NCBI GenBank assembly: GCA_009746045.1
Contig: RPFO01000900.1
Span: forward strand, 1 to 36,585
DNA: 36,585 bases
DNA from: Mesostigma viride
Taxonomy: Eukaryota; Streptophyta; Mesostigmatophyceae; Mesostigmatales; Mesostigmataceae
Reading direction: 5' to 3'
The notes beneath the pieces were generated by a model. The model was given only the letters and a program-made list of their open reading frames with translations. It did no database searches and was not told the DNA's origin. Each line of letters opens with the position of its first letter. The first letter of the stretch is position 1. Shown piece by piece: positions 1-9,581 of this stretch. Made by a program: the position numbers and the translations under genes.

Positions 1-1
1 A

Positions 2-510
2 CACACGGCGGCCATTGCGAGGCTCGAGACCGCGCAAAACCGCTTTGATGTCATAGATACAGCTGACGCCGTACCCGTCGCCGAGAGGGCTGCCGCCGCG
101 GCTGCCGCTAGGGCTGACGCCTTTGCCCGCGACCCCGAAGCTCTGGACAGGGCGAACGCTAGGGCTGCCAGAAGGGCGATGCCGTACGGTGGGGACGACG
201 ACGAAGCCGCCGCCGCCGCGGCTCTCGAGGCCGCCTTAGAGGCCGCCCCCGCGCTCACCCACAAAGAGCGACTGGAGGCCGCCGAGGAGGCCGAGAGGCA
301 GGCCTACCGGCTCGAGAGCGACGACGAGGACGACTACGTCCAGCACAGGGGGTACACGCGGTGTTCACGCCGATATACACGCGGACGGAGACGCCGATGT
401 ACACGGGGGGGCGCGGGCATCCTGTCCGCTCGGGGGTGACTAGGCCTAGGAAGAGGAGCACTCCATCAGCCGGGGGGGCGCGTGCACGGGTAAATAAACA
501 CCGCGTCTAG
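2..510 (+). CDS. Ala/Glu/Arg-rich protein, 3' part, left-truncated, one probable frameshift
   Basis: The gene enters from the left edge already open, so its start is not seen. The visible part is very rich in Ala, Glu and Arg, with long helical stretches, and may be coiled coil or disordered; then comes an acidic patch (SDDEDD) near base 320. In the first frame the product would end at 439 with an unlikely Arg/Cys string. Losing one base in the G5 run at about 347-351 gives a more natural basic tail containing TPIYT and TPMYT, ending at the TAG at 508-510, seven bases before the next gene. I do not recognise the family. A virion or DNA-associated protein is possible from composition only. Confidence 0.55.
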
Positions 511-516
511 TGGTAA

Positions 517-914
517 ATGTCTCTGCCCGTGAAAGAAAAGGACGTCCAGGCGGCCTACAGCGCGAGGACGGGGGGCAGGCGCGAGGTGGTTTGTCAGGGG
601 GGGAAGATCGACATCCTGGACGACGAGAGGGGCAGGATCGTCGAGGTGAAGGAATGGGGCAACTGGATGTACGGCGTGGGGCAGCTCATATCGTACGGGA
701 AGGAATACCCCGGCCACAGCAAGGAGCTGCACCTGTTCAGGTCCAGGTGGTCCGCGAACGTAACGCTCGACAAGCTGAAACACATCCTGAGCGTGTGCAA
801 GATCGCCGATATAGCCGTGACACTGCACGAGAGCGTGGGGCTGTCGCTGCCGACCCCCCCCCTCCCCTGTGGAGACGCCTCCTGTGTCTCTCCGCCAAGG
901 TCGCGCCCGACTAG
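517..914 (+). CDS. PD-(D/E)XK-like nuclease-fold protein
   Basis: A protein of about 130 residues that starts at ATG 517. The core has the layout of a restriction-endonuclease-like fold: an Asp in the strand GGKIDIL (D32), the E-V-K triad in IVEVKEW (E43, K45), then a helix with Gln in YGVGQLISYGKEYP (Q56), as in small PD-(D/E)XK proteins of eukaryotic DNA viruses. This predicts Mg-dependent DNA cleavage, perhaps in recombination or repair, but the substrate is unknown. In the starting frame the ORF runs on to 1083 over the neighbouring minus-strand gene. A one-base loss in the C-run near 856-864 instead gives a stop at 912-914, exactly where the convergent neighbour ends, which I prefer. Confidence 0.7.
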
Positions 915-1855
915 TGGCGGATGCCAGCATTACACCGCCGAGTCGAGTGCCGTGCGCATTTGCGCTTCCTGCCCGTCACCGGGTGCGTGCACCACCGGCG
1001 GGTCCTCGCGTTCCAGACGTTGCAATGACGCCGGTGGACGCAGTGCTGGTTGGTGCACCCGTGCCCCGTGCACGCCCTCATGATCTTGTCCGGGGTGGAC
1101 TCCATCCAGACGGCGAGAGCGTCTTCGTCGTCCTCCACCTCCATGCCGAGTCTTGTAGTGTTTCACGAGATTCGTTTCTTTGGATTTCACCGCCCTTCTC
1201 CCGCAGCATGTCCTTCAAAGTCTGAGTGTCGTCGACGCCTTTAATTTCTTTGTCAAACTCGTGCGATGTTTCCGGGTGCTTGTCGATGAGCGCCCAAATA
1301 TCGTCATATGAAAAATCTCTAGGGTTGGGTGGTACATACTTAGGAGCAGCTCTCCTCCCCACATGTCCTTCCGCGGATAAGTACACCCTACCGTTTACCG
1401 GGTCTTGCAACACTCTCCGATTCGCGTCGACGCCTCTCCAAAAATCTCTTTGCCTATGCCCTTCATCCCTGCCTTCTCCTCTTCCAGAGCAAGATCTGAC
1501 ATCTTGTTGCTCGGGCAGTGTTTACATTAAACCAGGCGTAATACAAACCTCCGTTTCTTTTTTTCACTTCCAGTAATGCCAACTCACCGCTGTTTTTACG
1601 GAGCTCCGTCTTCGGATAATTATCGGGGTAATTTACCACCACGTTCCTCGTTGTTTTCCCCGGTTTTGAGGCGTAGGTAATATCGATTGGATAGTTGCTA
1701 CCGTCCACCACTATGTTCCGTCCGGTGCTGTGGACTTCGGTGGGACTTTGCTGTACGTATTTACCAGGATTCTTCAGCCAATCACTTGTGTTGAGCCAAT
1801 GGCCTCTCATCCCGTGCCCGTTTTTGTGACCGGTCGATTTCCTCACGCGCCCCAT
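911..1855 (-). pseudogene. Cys/His-tail paralogue A, decayed copy
   Basis: First in transcription-distal order of three tandem homologues (with 1900-2879 and 2928-3842). It shares the basic start, the GRNIVxDG/YPxD segment, the LQDPVxGRVYLSA segment, and the C-terminal Cys/His cluster (RACTGHGCTNQHCVHRRHC... then a second set of Cys). Compared with its neighbours it has lost single bases near 1515 and at the A-run near 1440, and two-base pairs at about 1163 and 1185, so no frame spans the gene. The two-base losses lie outside homopolymers, so this copy may be genuinely degraded. Start chosen at ATG 1855, which matches the MG start of the other copies. Function unknown; the Cys/His tail suggests a zinc-binding or nucleic-acid-binding domain. 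Confidence 0.7.
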
Positions 1856-1860
1856 AATAC

Positions 1861-1880
1861 TCATAGCGCATATAAAAAAT
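1861..1880 (-). promoter_or_regulatory. Upstream AT-run/GCGC motif of paralogue A
   Basis: Read on the minus strand, this is an A/T run followed by TATGCGCTA just before the start codon. The same arrangement precedes the other two paralogues and the gene starting at 16012, so it is probably a viral promoter element. Confidence 0.45.
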
Positions 1881-1899
1881 CCTCACGCCGAATAGCCTC

Positions 1900-2879
1900 C
1901 TATCGACGCCGACGGACGCCAGCATTACACTGCTGCGTCGAGTGCCGCGCGCATCTGCGCCCCCTGCCCGTCACCGGGTGCGCGCACCACCGGCGGCTCC
2001 TGGCGTTCCAGACGTTGCAATGCCGGCGGTGGACGCAGTGCTGGTTGGTGCACCCGTGGCCCGTGCACGCCCTCATGATCTTGTCCGGGGTGGAGGCCAT
2101 ATCGACGGCGAGAGCGTCGGAGTCGTCCTCCACCTCCATGCCGAGCGTCTTGTAGTAGTTCACGAGATTCAAGTTTCTTTGGATATCACCGCCCCTATAC
2201 CGCAGCATTTTCTTCAAGAATTTAGAGTCGTCGATCAAGCCGCGTTTTGCGGCTATTCCAAGTTGTTTGTCAAAATCGATCGCTGTTTCCGGGTGCTTTT
2301 CGATGAGCGTCCAAATATCGTCGTATGAAAAATCTTCAGGATTGGGTGGTTTATAAGGAACTCTTCTCCCCCCACATGTCCTTGCGCGGATAAGTACACG
2401 CGCCCGTGGACGGGGTCGTCCAGCAGCTTCCTGTTCGCGTCGACGCCTCTCCAAAACATCTCTTTGCCTATGCCCTTCATCCCTGCCTTCTCCCCTTCCA
2501 GAGCCACATCTGACGCACTGTTGTTCGGGGCAGTGTTTACATTAAAATAAGCGTAATACAAAGCATTGGGGTCTGTTTTTTTTTTCACTTGCAGATATGC
2601 AAGGTCGTCGTTCTGTTCCTTGAGTTCCGTATCAGGATAATTATCGGGGAAATTTACCACCACGTCCCTCGATTTTTTCCCCGGTTTTCCCCGGGGCCTG
2701 TAGGTAAAATCGAGTGGATAGCTTTGACCGTCCAGCACTATGTTCCGTCCGGTGCTGTGGAATTCTTCTACAATGGGCTGTTCGTCTTTCTCCCCTTTCC
2801 AGTTTTTGTCTGTGTTCACAAATCGGCCCCTCATCCTGTGCCCGTTTTTGTGACCGGTCGATTTCCTCACGCACCCCAT
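1900..2879 (-). CDS. Cys/His-tail paralogue B, one frameshift
   Basis: Second of the tandem homologues, about 325 residues if read through. The first part (start at 2879) covers the basic N-terminus, the GRNIVLDG/YPLDFTYRPRG segment, the DVVVNFPDNYPDT motif and the FWRGVDANRK...DPVHGRVYLSA segment. The frame changes by one lost base in the C6 run near 2370 and continues through FSYDDIWTLIEKHPE to the Cys/His-rich tail, ending at 1900. The tail has about eight Cys and several His in roughly 50 residues, which suggests one or two zinc-binding knuckles. Function unknown. The shift sits in a homopolymer, so the gene may well be intact in the real genome. Confidence 0.75.
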
Positions 2880-2887
2880 AATACTAA

Positions 2888-2903
2888 TTAGCGCATAAAA
2901 AAA
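2888..2903 (-). promoter_or_regulatory. Upstream AT-run/GCGC motif of paralogue B
   Basis: On the minus strand a T7 run leads into ATGCGCTAA about ten bases before the start at 2879. It matches the motif upstream of paralogue A. Confidence 0.45.
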
Positions 2904-2927
2904 CGCACGCCGAATATCCCCCTATTG

Positions 2928-3842
2928 TCATTTACGGACGCGAGCCTTACACTGCTGTGTCGAGTGCCGTGCGCATCTGCGCCTCCTGCCCGTCACCGGG
3001 TTGGTGCACCACCTGCGGCCCCTGGCGTTCCAGACGTTGCAATGCCGGCGGTGGACGCAGTGCTGGTTGGTGCACCCGTGGCCCGTGCACGCCCTCATGA
3101 TCCTGTCCGGGGTGGAGGCCATATTGACCCAGGTCCCATCACGGTCATCCTCGACCTCCATGCCGAGCGTCTTGTAGTAGTCCACGAGCTTCATGTTGTT
3201 TTGGATTTCGCCGCCCCTCTCCCACATCAAGGTGTAGGGGTCGCTGCCGGGGGGTAATTGTTCCATTTCTTCCTCCAGCATGCGCGCCGTGGCGGGGTAC
3301 TTTTCGATGAGACTCCAGGGCTCGTCGTTCGTGGCGTTGTCGGGGTCGGGTGATACGTATTTCGCTTTTCTCCCCCCCGTGCTCGCGACCGCGGACAGCG
3401 ACACCCTCCCGTGGATGGGGTCCTCCATGTGTCTCTTGTTGGCGTCGACGCCTCTCCAGAAGATTTCTTTGCCGAGACCGCTCATCGCGTCCTTTTCTCC
3501 CTGGCTCGCGTGATCCGACCTCCAGTTGCTATTGGCCGTGTTCACTTTAAACAGAGCGTAATACAACCCGTTGTCTTGGTTATTTACCACCAGGGATCCC
3601 AGATTGTCGGCGTAATCCCGGAGAGCGGTGTGCGGGTAGTTAACTGGGTAATTGACCACCACGTCCCTTGAAGGCAAGCCATCGACCACCCGCGGCCTGT
3701 ACGTAAAATCCAGGGGGTAATTGCGTCCGTCGAGCACTATGGACCGCCCCGTGCCGTGTTTCTCGTGCTCGTTGTCGGGCCTCCCCCGTTTGGACCGGGT
3801 TATGGCCCTCATGTCGTGCCCGACTTTTTTTGCGCGCCCCAT
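2928..3842 (-). CDS. Cys/His-tail paralogue C, intact, 304 aa
   Basis: The only fully open member of the three-gene tandem family, so it serves as the reference. Order of segments: basic N-terminus (residues 1-30), GRSIVLDGRNYPLDFTYRPR (about 33-52), DVVVNYPVNYPHT (about 60-72), LYYALFKVNTA (about 93-103), FWRGVDANK (about 123-131), DPIHGRVSLSA (about 136-146), acidic helix, NNMKLVDYYKTLGMEVEDD (about 219-237), then the Cys/His-rich tail from about 253 to the end with the core CTGHGCTNQHCVHRRHC. No catalytic motif is seen. The tail is the best-conserved part between the copies, so it is likely the functional domain, probably zinc-binding. Family not recognised. Confidence 0.8.
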   Translation of the reverse strand: MGRAKKVGHDMRAITRSKRGRPDNEHEKHGTGRSIVLDGRNYPLDFTYRPRVVDGLPSRDVVVNYPVNYPHTALRDYADNLGSLVVNNQDNGLYYALFKVNTANSNWRSDHASQGEKDAMSGLGKEIFWRGVDANKRHMEDPIHGRVSLSAVASTGGRKAKYVSPDPDNATNDEPWSLIEKYPATARMLEEEMEQLPPGSDPYTLMWERGGEIQNNMKLVDYYKTLGMEVEDDRDGTWVNMASTPDRIMRACTGHGCTNQHCVHRRHCNVWNARGRRWCTNPVTGRRRRCARHSTQQCKARVRK

Positions 3843-3857
3843 AGTACTCCTTATTAC

Positions 3858-3872
3858 TGACGCATTTTTTTA
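3858..3872 (-). promoter_or_regulatory. Upstream motif of paralogue C in a divergent promoter region
   Basis: On the minus strand an A/T run is followed by ATGCGTCA. The 58-base gap 3843-3900 separates this gene from the divergent fibre gene at 3901 and must hold both promoters. Confidence 0.4.
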
Positions 3873-3900
3873 TCTTATGCTACCGGTATAGAACTTTACC

Positions 3901-6601
3901 ATGTCTACCGCTCTGGACCAGCTCAGCGACGTCCGTTACGCGCGCATGTACTCGACCGCTCTCCTGGGCGACCTCGACCCCGCCGCGAGGGTGAAGGACC
4001 TCGTCGTCAAGGCGCAGGACAGCATCGTCATCAAGCCCAACAACGGGTACGGCACCAGCGCGACCAACCGCCTCAAGATCGTGGGATCCACCGCCATAGA
4101 CGGGGCGCTGTCCGTGGACAACGTTACCATCGACGGCAGCACCGTCAACTCGTCTTCCGGCAGCCTCGTGCTCTCGTCCGACGCCGGGTCGGTGCGCATG
4201 GCCGACGTGGTCGCCTCCGCGGCCTCCCTCTCGCCGGCCTCCGACGTGAACCTGACCCTCTCGGGCGGTGCCACCAAGTCGGTGTTGGTGGAGGGCGTCA
4301 AGTTCACCGACAACGCGGTCACCACCTCCAGCGGCACCCTTGCGATCAGCTCTGCCGGGTCCTCGGCCGCCGCGCTCCAGCTGGGCGGCGTCACCGTCAC
4401 CGACGCCTCCGTGTCCTCCTCCACCGCCAACGGAAACCTGACCATGGCCAGCAACGGCACCGGCTCCGTGCTCCTGGACAACGTGAAGGTGAAGACCTCG
4501 GGCATCAGCAACAACGTGGCCAACGCCGACCTGACCCTGTCGTCCAACGGCACCGGGTCGGTGGTGATGGACAGCGTGAAGGTGAAGACGGCGGGCATCA
4601 CCACCAGCAGCGGCACGCTCTCGCTTACCTCCGCGGGGGCGGCGGCCAACCGTGTGGACGTGGCCGGCATCACGGTGACGAACGCCAGCATCAGTGCCGC
4701 GTCGGCGAGCACCGTGACGGTGGCGAAGGACCTGACCCTGACCAGCACCGCGGGCGGCAGCGGCAAGGTGACGACCTCGGCGGGCAATCTGGAGCTGACC
4801 AGCACGAGCGGCACGGTGGCCGTCACCGGGGCTTTGACGGGCTCCAGCACGATCACCAGCACCGGCAACATGGTGGTGGGAGGGGACCTGAAGGTGGCGG
4901 GCGTGCTCGAGAGCACCAACGCCAGCGGGAACCTAGAGATCGTGGACAAGACGGTGAAGGTGGGCTACCAGCCCGGGTCTGCCGCGATCATGGACTTCCA
5001 GTTCACCAACTCGGCCAACGCGATCGCCGCATACAACATCAACCTGAGCGTTTTCTCCGGCGCGTCTGTCAGCGGGGGGGCTCTGAACATCAGCACCGCC
5101 AATTCTTCTCGAGCGGCGTTTTACTATCCTTCCGCATACACCAGCATTCCGGCGTCCGTCTTGAATTTTACCACTGAAAGCGTTTCCATCGAGTTCCCTA
5201 TCACCATCACTAGCGCTCTGACTACCAGCGCTGGAGGTGACATGCAGTTCTTCGCCCTGGAACAGACTGTAGGGGGGCAATCGTGGGTCAGGTTTTTTAC
5301 CCATTCTGGAGGCTGGCGCTTAATATTCAGAAGCTGACAAGTGCGGCTAACTACTACACCGACACTCACAGTTTCTTGAACGCAGCTGGCACCTACATCT
5401 TCAGGATCAGTCTTGACAGGCCCAGCGGGCTCATGACGCTTTCGTACAATAAGGACGGTGGGGCGTATACCACGATGACTTATAACAACGGCGCCAGCTC
5501 GACTTTCAACATCGCGGACATCTTCTGGAGGGATTCGACTGCAACTGACACGATCATGTTTGGTAGCATTAATTTATCGTCCAACCAGAACTACACCATC
5601 GACTACTTCAAGCTGAACAAGGGCATGGCCTCCACCAACGCCGCTTCTGAGAACTCCGGCCTATTCGTTGACGGCAGCGCCTCCTTCGGCAGCCGCGCCC
5701 TCACATGGCACATGGGCGCCGGCGAGACCTCGCAGGACAAGGGCGACTACACGGGCTCGTACTGGCACGTGGAGGGCGGCCAGCTGCTGCTCTCTCGCAC
5801 CATCCTGGCGGCCGACCGCGAGGCGCCCGCCACCAACGTCAACCTGGCATCCCTGGCCAGCGGCTCCGACACGCTGCGGTGGGAGTTCTCCTCCTCCAAG
5901 GCCAGCACCGTCGGCAGCGCCACCTTCAGCGGCAGCGGCACCGTCGCGGACGGCGTGCTCAAGGAGTCCGGCTCCCAGTTCGACTCCGTGTCGCCCAACG
6001 TCACGGGCACGTTCTCTCTGATCATCAAGGTGCTGCCCCAGTTCGACCTGTCCACGCTGACCCTCCTGACCGACCTGATCGAGTACGGCTACCTTGCCGT
6101 GCAGATCTCGAGCGGCGGCTTCCTGACCTTCTCCGACGGCGTGAACGCGGCCATCGTCATGGACACCCCGTGCACGCCGAGCCGTTCACCCTGTGCATCA
6201 CCATGAGCGGGTCGCAGGTCAAGTTCTACCTGGACGGCGCCCTGGTGGCTTCCTCGGCCAACGGCGCGTTGGGCGCGAACCCGAATCTGGTGCTGTACGG
6301 CGGGTACGTCGGTAGCGTGTGGTACGACGACGTGCGCTTCGTGTCCGGCCAGGCGCTCACGGCGGCCAACACGATGCTGTACGGCTGGCGGGAGATGTAC
6401 GCGGCCAACCAGACGGTGACGTACGGTTTCCGCATCTCCAACAACGAGGGCCTGCAGCTGGTGAAGGTGCGCGGGTCGGGCGGCAGCAACGGATGGGTCG
6501 GCACCAACCCCGCGCCCAACACGGTGACGTCCGGCAACAGCATGGGCGCCATCGGGGCAGCCACCGCGTCCGTCATCAGCGAGAGCCAGATGGCGTTTTG
6601 A
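3901..6601 (+). CDS. Fibre-like protein 1: beta repeats and LamG-like C-terminus, two frameshifts
   Basis: A protein of about 900 residues. The N-terminal 60 residues (VKDLVVKAQDSIVIKPNNG) are shared with fibre 2 and probably anchor it. Next comes a long low-complexity Ser/Thr/Val/Gly region with repeats of 25-40 residues (VxVxxVxFTDNAVTTSSGTLxI), typical of beta-helical or phage-tail-fibre-like shafts. The C-terminal part has GSRALTWHMGAGE...GSYWHVEGGQLLLSRT, then a jelly-roll (LamG/concanavalin-like) segment with FTLCITMSGSQVKFYLDGA, and ends with a conserved tip rich in NSMGAIG. It is broken by single lost bases near 5310 and 6170. Likely a virion surface fibre for host attachment; that role is inferred from architecture only. 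Confidence 0.75.
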
Positions 6602-6625
6602 GCGCGTTTAACCCGCGAACCTTGA

Positions 6626-7390
6626 TCACACCAATCGGCGACGCCTAGCCAGAGCCGCAGAAGCTCCATGACCCATCCTTCTGCGCTTGTTCATAATGAC
6701 CTCTCCCAGTCGGTCTCTGGTTTTCGTCGCATTCTCAGCGTTCCTATAGGAGGTTACAAAGTCCTTTTCTGCGTCACCTTTTTTAGCCCACCCCTCATTA
6801 AACCTGTTTTCCATCAGCCGAAGTTCTTCCTTGTCGGCTTCCGTTACGACATCCTCCAGTGCTGTGCCGCGGGGTATGTTGGGGTACCGAGCCCGCATCA
6901 TCGCCATTGAATTTGTTGTCTCTCTCAGAATGTGGCCGAAGTCGTTGGCGGCTTTCACTGCATCCTCATGTTTCGACAGTGCCTGTTGTTTAAGCTAGGG
7001 AACTCGGTCCGTGTACTTCTTAAAGAGTACTTGGTTTACTTTGAGATCCGTATCTGGTCCCATGGCCACACCGTAATTCATCAGATCCTCGTCGGCCAAA
7101 TGGGGCAGGTTGATCAACGTGTTCTCCAATTCGGTCGTGCGCCGAATGTCGTGCCACTCGGGATCGGGTCCTCCATTTACCAACATTCGTTGGTGTTCCG
7201 ACACGTCCACGCCGCCCGCTTGCATGCGGTGCCTGGGTCGCCGGGTACGCTTGGGCGCACTGGTGAATGAACGGGCCGAATGAGACGGGACGGTCTTCCG
7301 TGTTGGCTGCCCCTTGTGCATGTGGCACCTCCCCCTCGCGACCTCGATGTTGCATGTCCCTCCAGTCCTAGTCTGAGCGCGGCACTTCAT
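6626..7390 (-). pseudogene. Cys/His-finger protein with an in-frame TAG (paralogue of 7537-8409)
   Basis: The start at 7390 gives MKCRAQTRTGGTCN with the C-x3-T-x2-G-x2-C...C-x2-H finger (last part GRCHMHKG). It aligns with the next gene: the RRPRHRM motif, a PxWxDI-like segment, LPxLxDxDxxNYxxAMG, then a coiled-coil-prone half. An in-frame TAG at 6995-6997 ends the first 131 codons, but the same frame continues at once for another 124 codons to 6626 with sensible helical sequence. This is therefore one gene with a nonsense codon (or a base error), not two genes. Function unknown; the finger suggests nucleic-acid or protein binding. Confidence 0.7.
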
Positions 7391-7536
7391 TTACACGATC
7401 TACTATAAAGAACGAAAAAAAGCACAACGGCCGCCTTTAGTACCTCTTCACGCGTTTGGCCTGTGAGTGGATCTGAGCCCTTTCCTTCCTCTGCCCCCTC
7501 CCCCTGTCCTGACTCCGTACGCCCCCGTGCCGTGCG

Positions 7537-8409
7537 CTACCTTCTTCGGCCGTGACCCACCACCCAGGGGTCGATATTCTCCGGCGGCACCTGTGGGGCG
7601 CCGTCCGGGCGCCAGTATTCTAATCGCCCTCCTCGCACCCTCTCGTACGGCGGGTGCCTGATGCCCGCTCTAAGTCTGTTCGGGATTCGCATTCTTTGCT
7701 CGTTTGATAGGGGATCCCGTGCCCAATTATAACGCTCGCGGGCAGTTGCCAGATCAGCCAGGGCCTTCATCAGTCTGGGATTCCAATTAGGGTAATTGAT
7801 AAGAACGCCTAGCTCCTCCTGGAGATTATGTACTATACTGACCTGTCTGTCCAACTCCTCTTGTGCCTTTGCCAGGTCCGCTTCCCACTCGGCCTTGGCT
7901 TGGGCTTCGTACTTTTCGATCAATCGATCTTTCATCTCCTTATGTTTATTTTTCCCCATGGCCGCCGCATAGTTCAAACGATCCAGGTCATTCAACTGGG
8001 GCAATGCGAGCACGGATTTCTCCATATCGTCATATGTGGCGGCATTAATGTCGCGCCAGACAGGGACAAGTCCGCTGTTTGCCAGCAATTTTTTATGCTC
8101 GGTATCTCGGCCGAGATCGCCAGTGTTCTTCAGACTAAGCTCACTTAGCCCCTTTGTCAGCTCCGCCACCCCGGGCGCGTCTTCTTTCGGTTCCTTCAGG
8201 CTAAACTCACCAAACCTCTCCGCAATATTGTCCACGTCGTACGCCCGCATTCGATGCCTCGGTCGCCGCGGACGTCCGGGCGCGCTAGTGAATGCATGCG
8301 TGCTGTGCCCTCCGCGCGCTACCGGTTGCCCCTTGTGCAGGCGGCATCTCCCTCTCGCGACTTCTATGTTGCATGCCCCTCCACTCCTGGTATAAGCGCG
8401 ACACTTCAT
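7537..8409 (-). CDS. Cys/His-finger protein, 290 aa, intact
   Basis: Starts with MKCRAYTRSGGACN and continues to GRCRLHKGQ: C3, T7, G10, C13, C22 and H25 form a compact C-x3-T-x2-G-x2-C-x8-C-x2-H motif like the short finger (DUF5763-like) found at the start of many algal and giant virus proteins. After a basic linker (PGRPRRPRHRMRAYD) come two short similar segments (FGEFSLKEP and LSELSLKNT), a conserved block around LPQLNDLDRLNYAAAMGK, a coiled coil (about residues 160-215) and a Pro-rich tail. It is the intact paralogue of the gene at 6626-7390, oriented the same way. No enzymatic motif is visible. Confidence 0.75.
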   Translation of the reverse strand: MKCRAYTRSGGACNIEVARGRCRLHKGQPVARGGHSTHAFTSAPGRPRRPRHRMRAYDVDNIAERFGEFSLKEPKEDAPGVAELTKGLSELSLKNTGDLGRDTEHKKLLANSGLVPVWRDINAATYDDMEKSVLALPQLNDLDRLNYAAAMGKNKHKEMKDRLIEKYEAQAKAEWEADLAKAQEELDRQVSIVHNLQEELGVLINYPNWNPRLMKALADLATARERYNWARDPLSNEQRMRIPNRLRAGIRHPPYERVRGGRLEYWRPDGAPQVPPENIDPWVVGHGRRR

Positions 8410-8648
8410 CGTATCTTACTCTTCAAGGACAGAATAAATTTTATAACGGGCGTGTTCTGGCCTAGCGCGTAGTGCAGGCCCTCGCCTATCACCACCAATG
8501 CGGCGAACCAGCCCGCTATCTCGGACGCCCTCAAGCGGCGTCCACCCGCGTAATAAGCGAACGCGGCACCGGCCGCCAGCGTGGCGAGCCAGTCAAATAG
8601 AGCACTGCCAAACACGCGGAAGGAGCGCAGGTAGGCTATCACGGACAT
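8406..8648 (-). CDS. Small two-helix membrane protein, 80 aa
   Basis: A short protein with two hydrophobic helices, about residues 18-36 (LFDWLATLAAGAAFAYYAG) and 43-60 (EIAGWFAALVVIGEGLHYALG), and a basic end. The FDW...T pattern in the first helix and the GEGLHYALGQNTP stretch after the second resemble a small membrane protein found in several NCLDV groups; I recall that family only loosely. Its stop overlaps the start of the gene at 8409 by four bases, so both probably lie in one transcript or share control. It is likely a virion or ER-derived membrane component. Confidence 0.65.
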   Translation of the reverse strand: MSVIAYLRSFRVFGSALFDWLATLAAGAAFAYYAGGRRLRASEIAGWFAALVVIGEGLHYALGQNTPVIKFILSLKSKIR

Positions 8649-9051
8649 TGTAGTATGTATATAATTTAATATATTCTATCTTTGGGCGGGTGCCTCTGGT
8701 CTATTGCCTCCCTAGCGAGCTTGAGGGCCTCGAGGTCTTCCTCGGTCATCTTGTTTTGGTCAATTTTTACAGTGAGTCGACCGCTCCTCGTGGGTCGACC
8801 ACTCTTCTTCTTCTTCTTCTCCTCTTCTTTCCTCTTGCGCCATCTTTCCTTCGATGTGATGACGCCTTCATATTCCTTTAACTTCACCCCGGCTGGCACC
8901 ACCACAGATTCATAGGCGGCCTGTCGTTTCGCCATATCTCTCTTGATATCTTCCAACACATCCATGTATTTCCTATGCTGATGTAGCAACCAGCGCCATT
9001 GCTGGTCTGTATACTTTGGTGGTCTTTTACCCTTACCCTTAAACTCGAAGG

Positions 9052-9056
9052 TCAAG
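9052..9056. repeat. Target-site duplication, left copy (TCAAG)
   Basis: TCAAG directly precedes the left LTR and is repeated at 11066-11070 directly after the right LTR. A 5-bp duplication is typical of LTR retroelement integrase. Confidence 0.9.
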
Positions 9057-9581
9057 TGTTTAAAATATGTATAATGCGTTACTTGGTCAACATGATAATT
9101 GACGTAATTCATTAGAATTAATTAACGCATATTGGCAGCACGGCTATGGCATTGCCCTTGCCATCGGGCAGCCATTAGCCTAAATTGCTACATCGTCACT
9201 TGCTAGCAAGGAAAAAAGGGAGAGTTCGTGGAGTTGCCAACCCTAAAATCATGCACGGTGGCATGGGGTCGGCACTACCCTTGGCGACAATCTAACGGCT
9301 GGCACAAATGACAGGTCAGCATCACTAGTGGTGTCGAATGCATGCATACGGTGCACATTCTAGAAAGTACTGCGCACAGGTGCAGGCGCATCATGACGTG
9401 GACATAGGTACGGCCACTCTAATTATCGCCACACATATTGCACGCTCAGTGCCGGAATAGGACCATCGGCACTAAATATCTCACTCGCCACTATATAAAA
9501 TGTGATGCGATAAGTTGGAATAGCACACGGCTAGACTACCTAGCATAAATACACGGCAAGAGGTGGGCATAACCTCAGACA
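9057..9581 (-). repeat. LTR (3' LTR in element orientation)
   Basis: A 525-bp repeat, TG...CA on either strand, apparently identical to 10541-11065. It supplies a false start codon and 19 foreign codons in front of the downstream piece of the OTU gene. Confidence 0.9.

Noticed and set aside
3936-4949. 337-codon minus-strand frame opposite fibre 1, and the similar long frame at 17212-18660 opposite fibre 2
   Set aside because: Both are reverse shadows of GC-rich repetitive fibre genes: their Pro/Thr/Val-rich text mirrors the Ser/Thr/Val repeats, and nothing is conserved between them apart from that.
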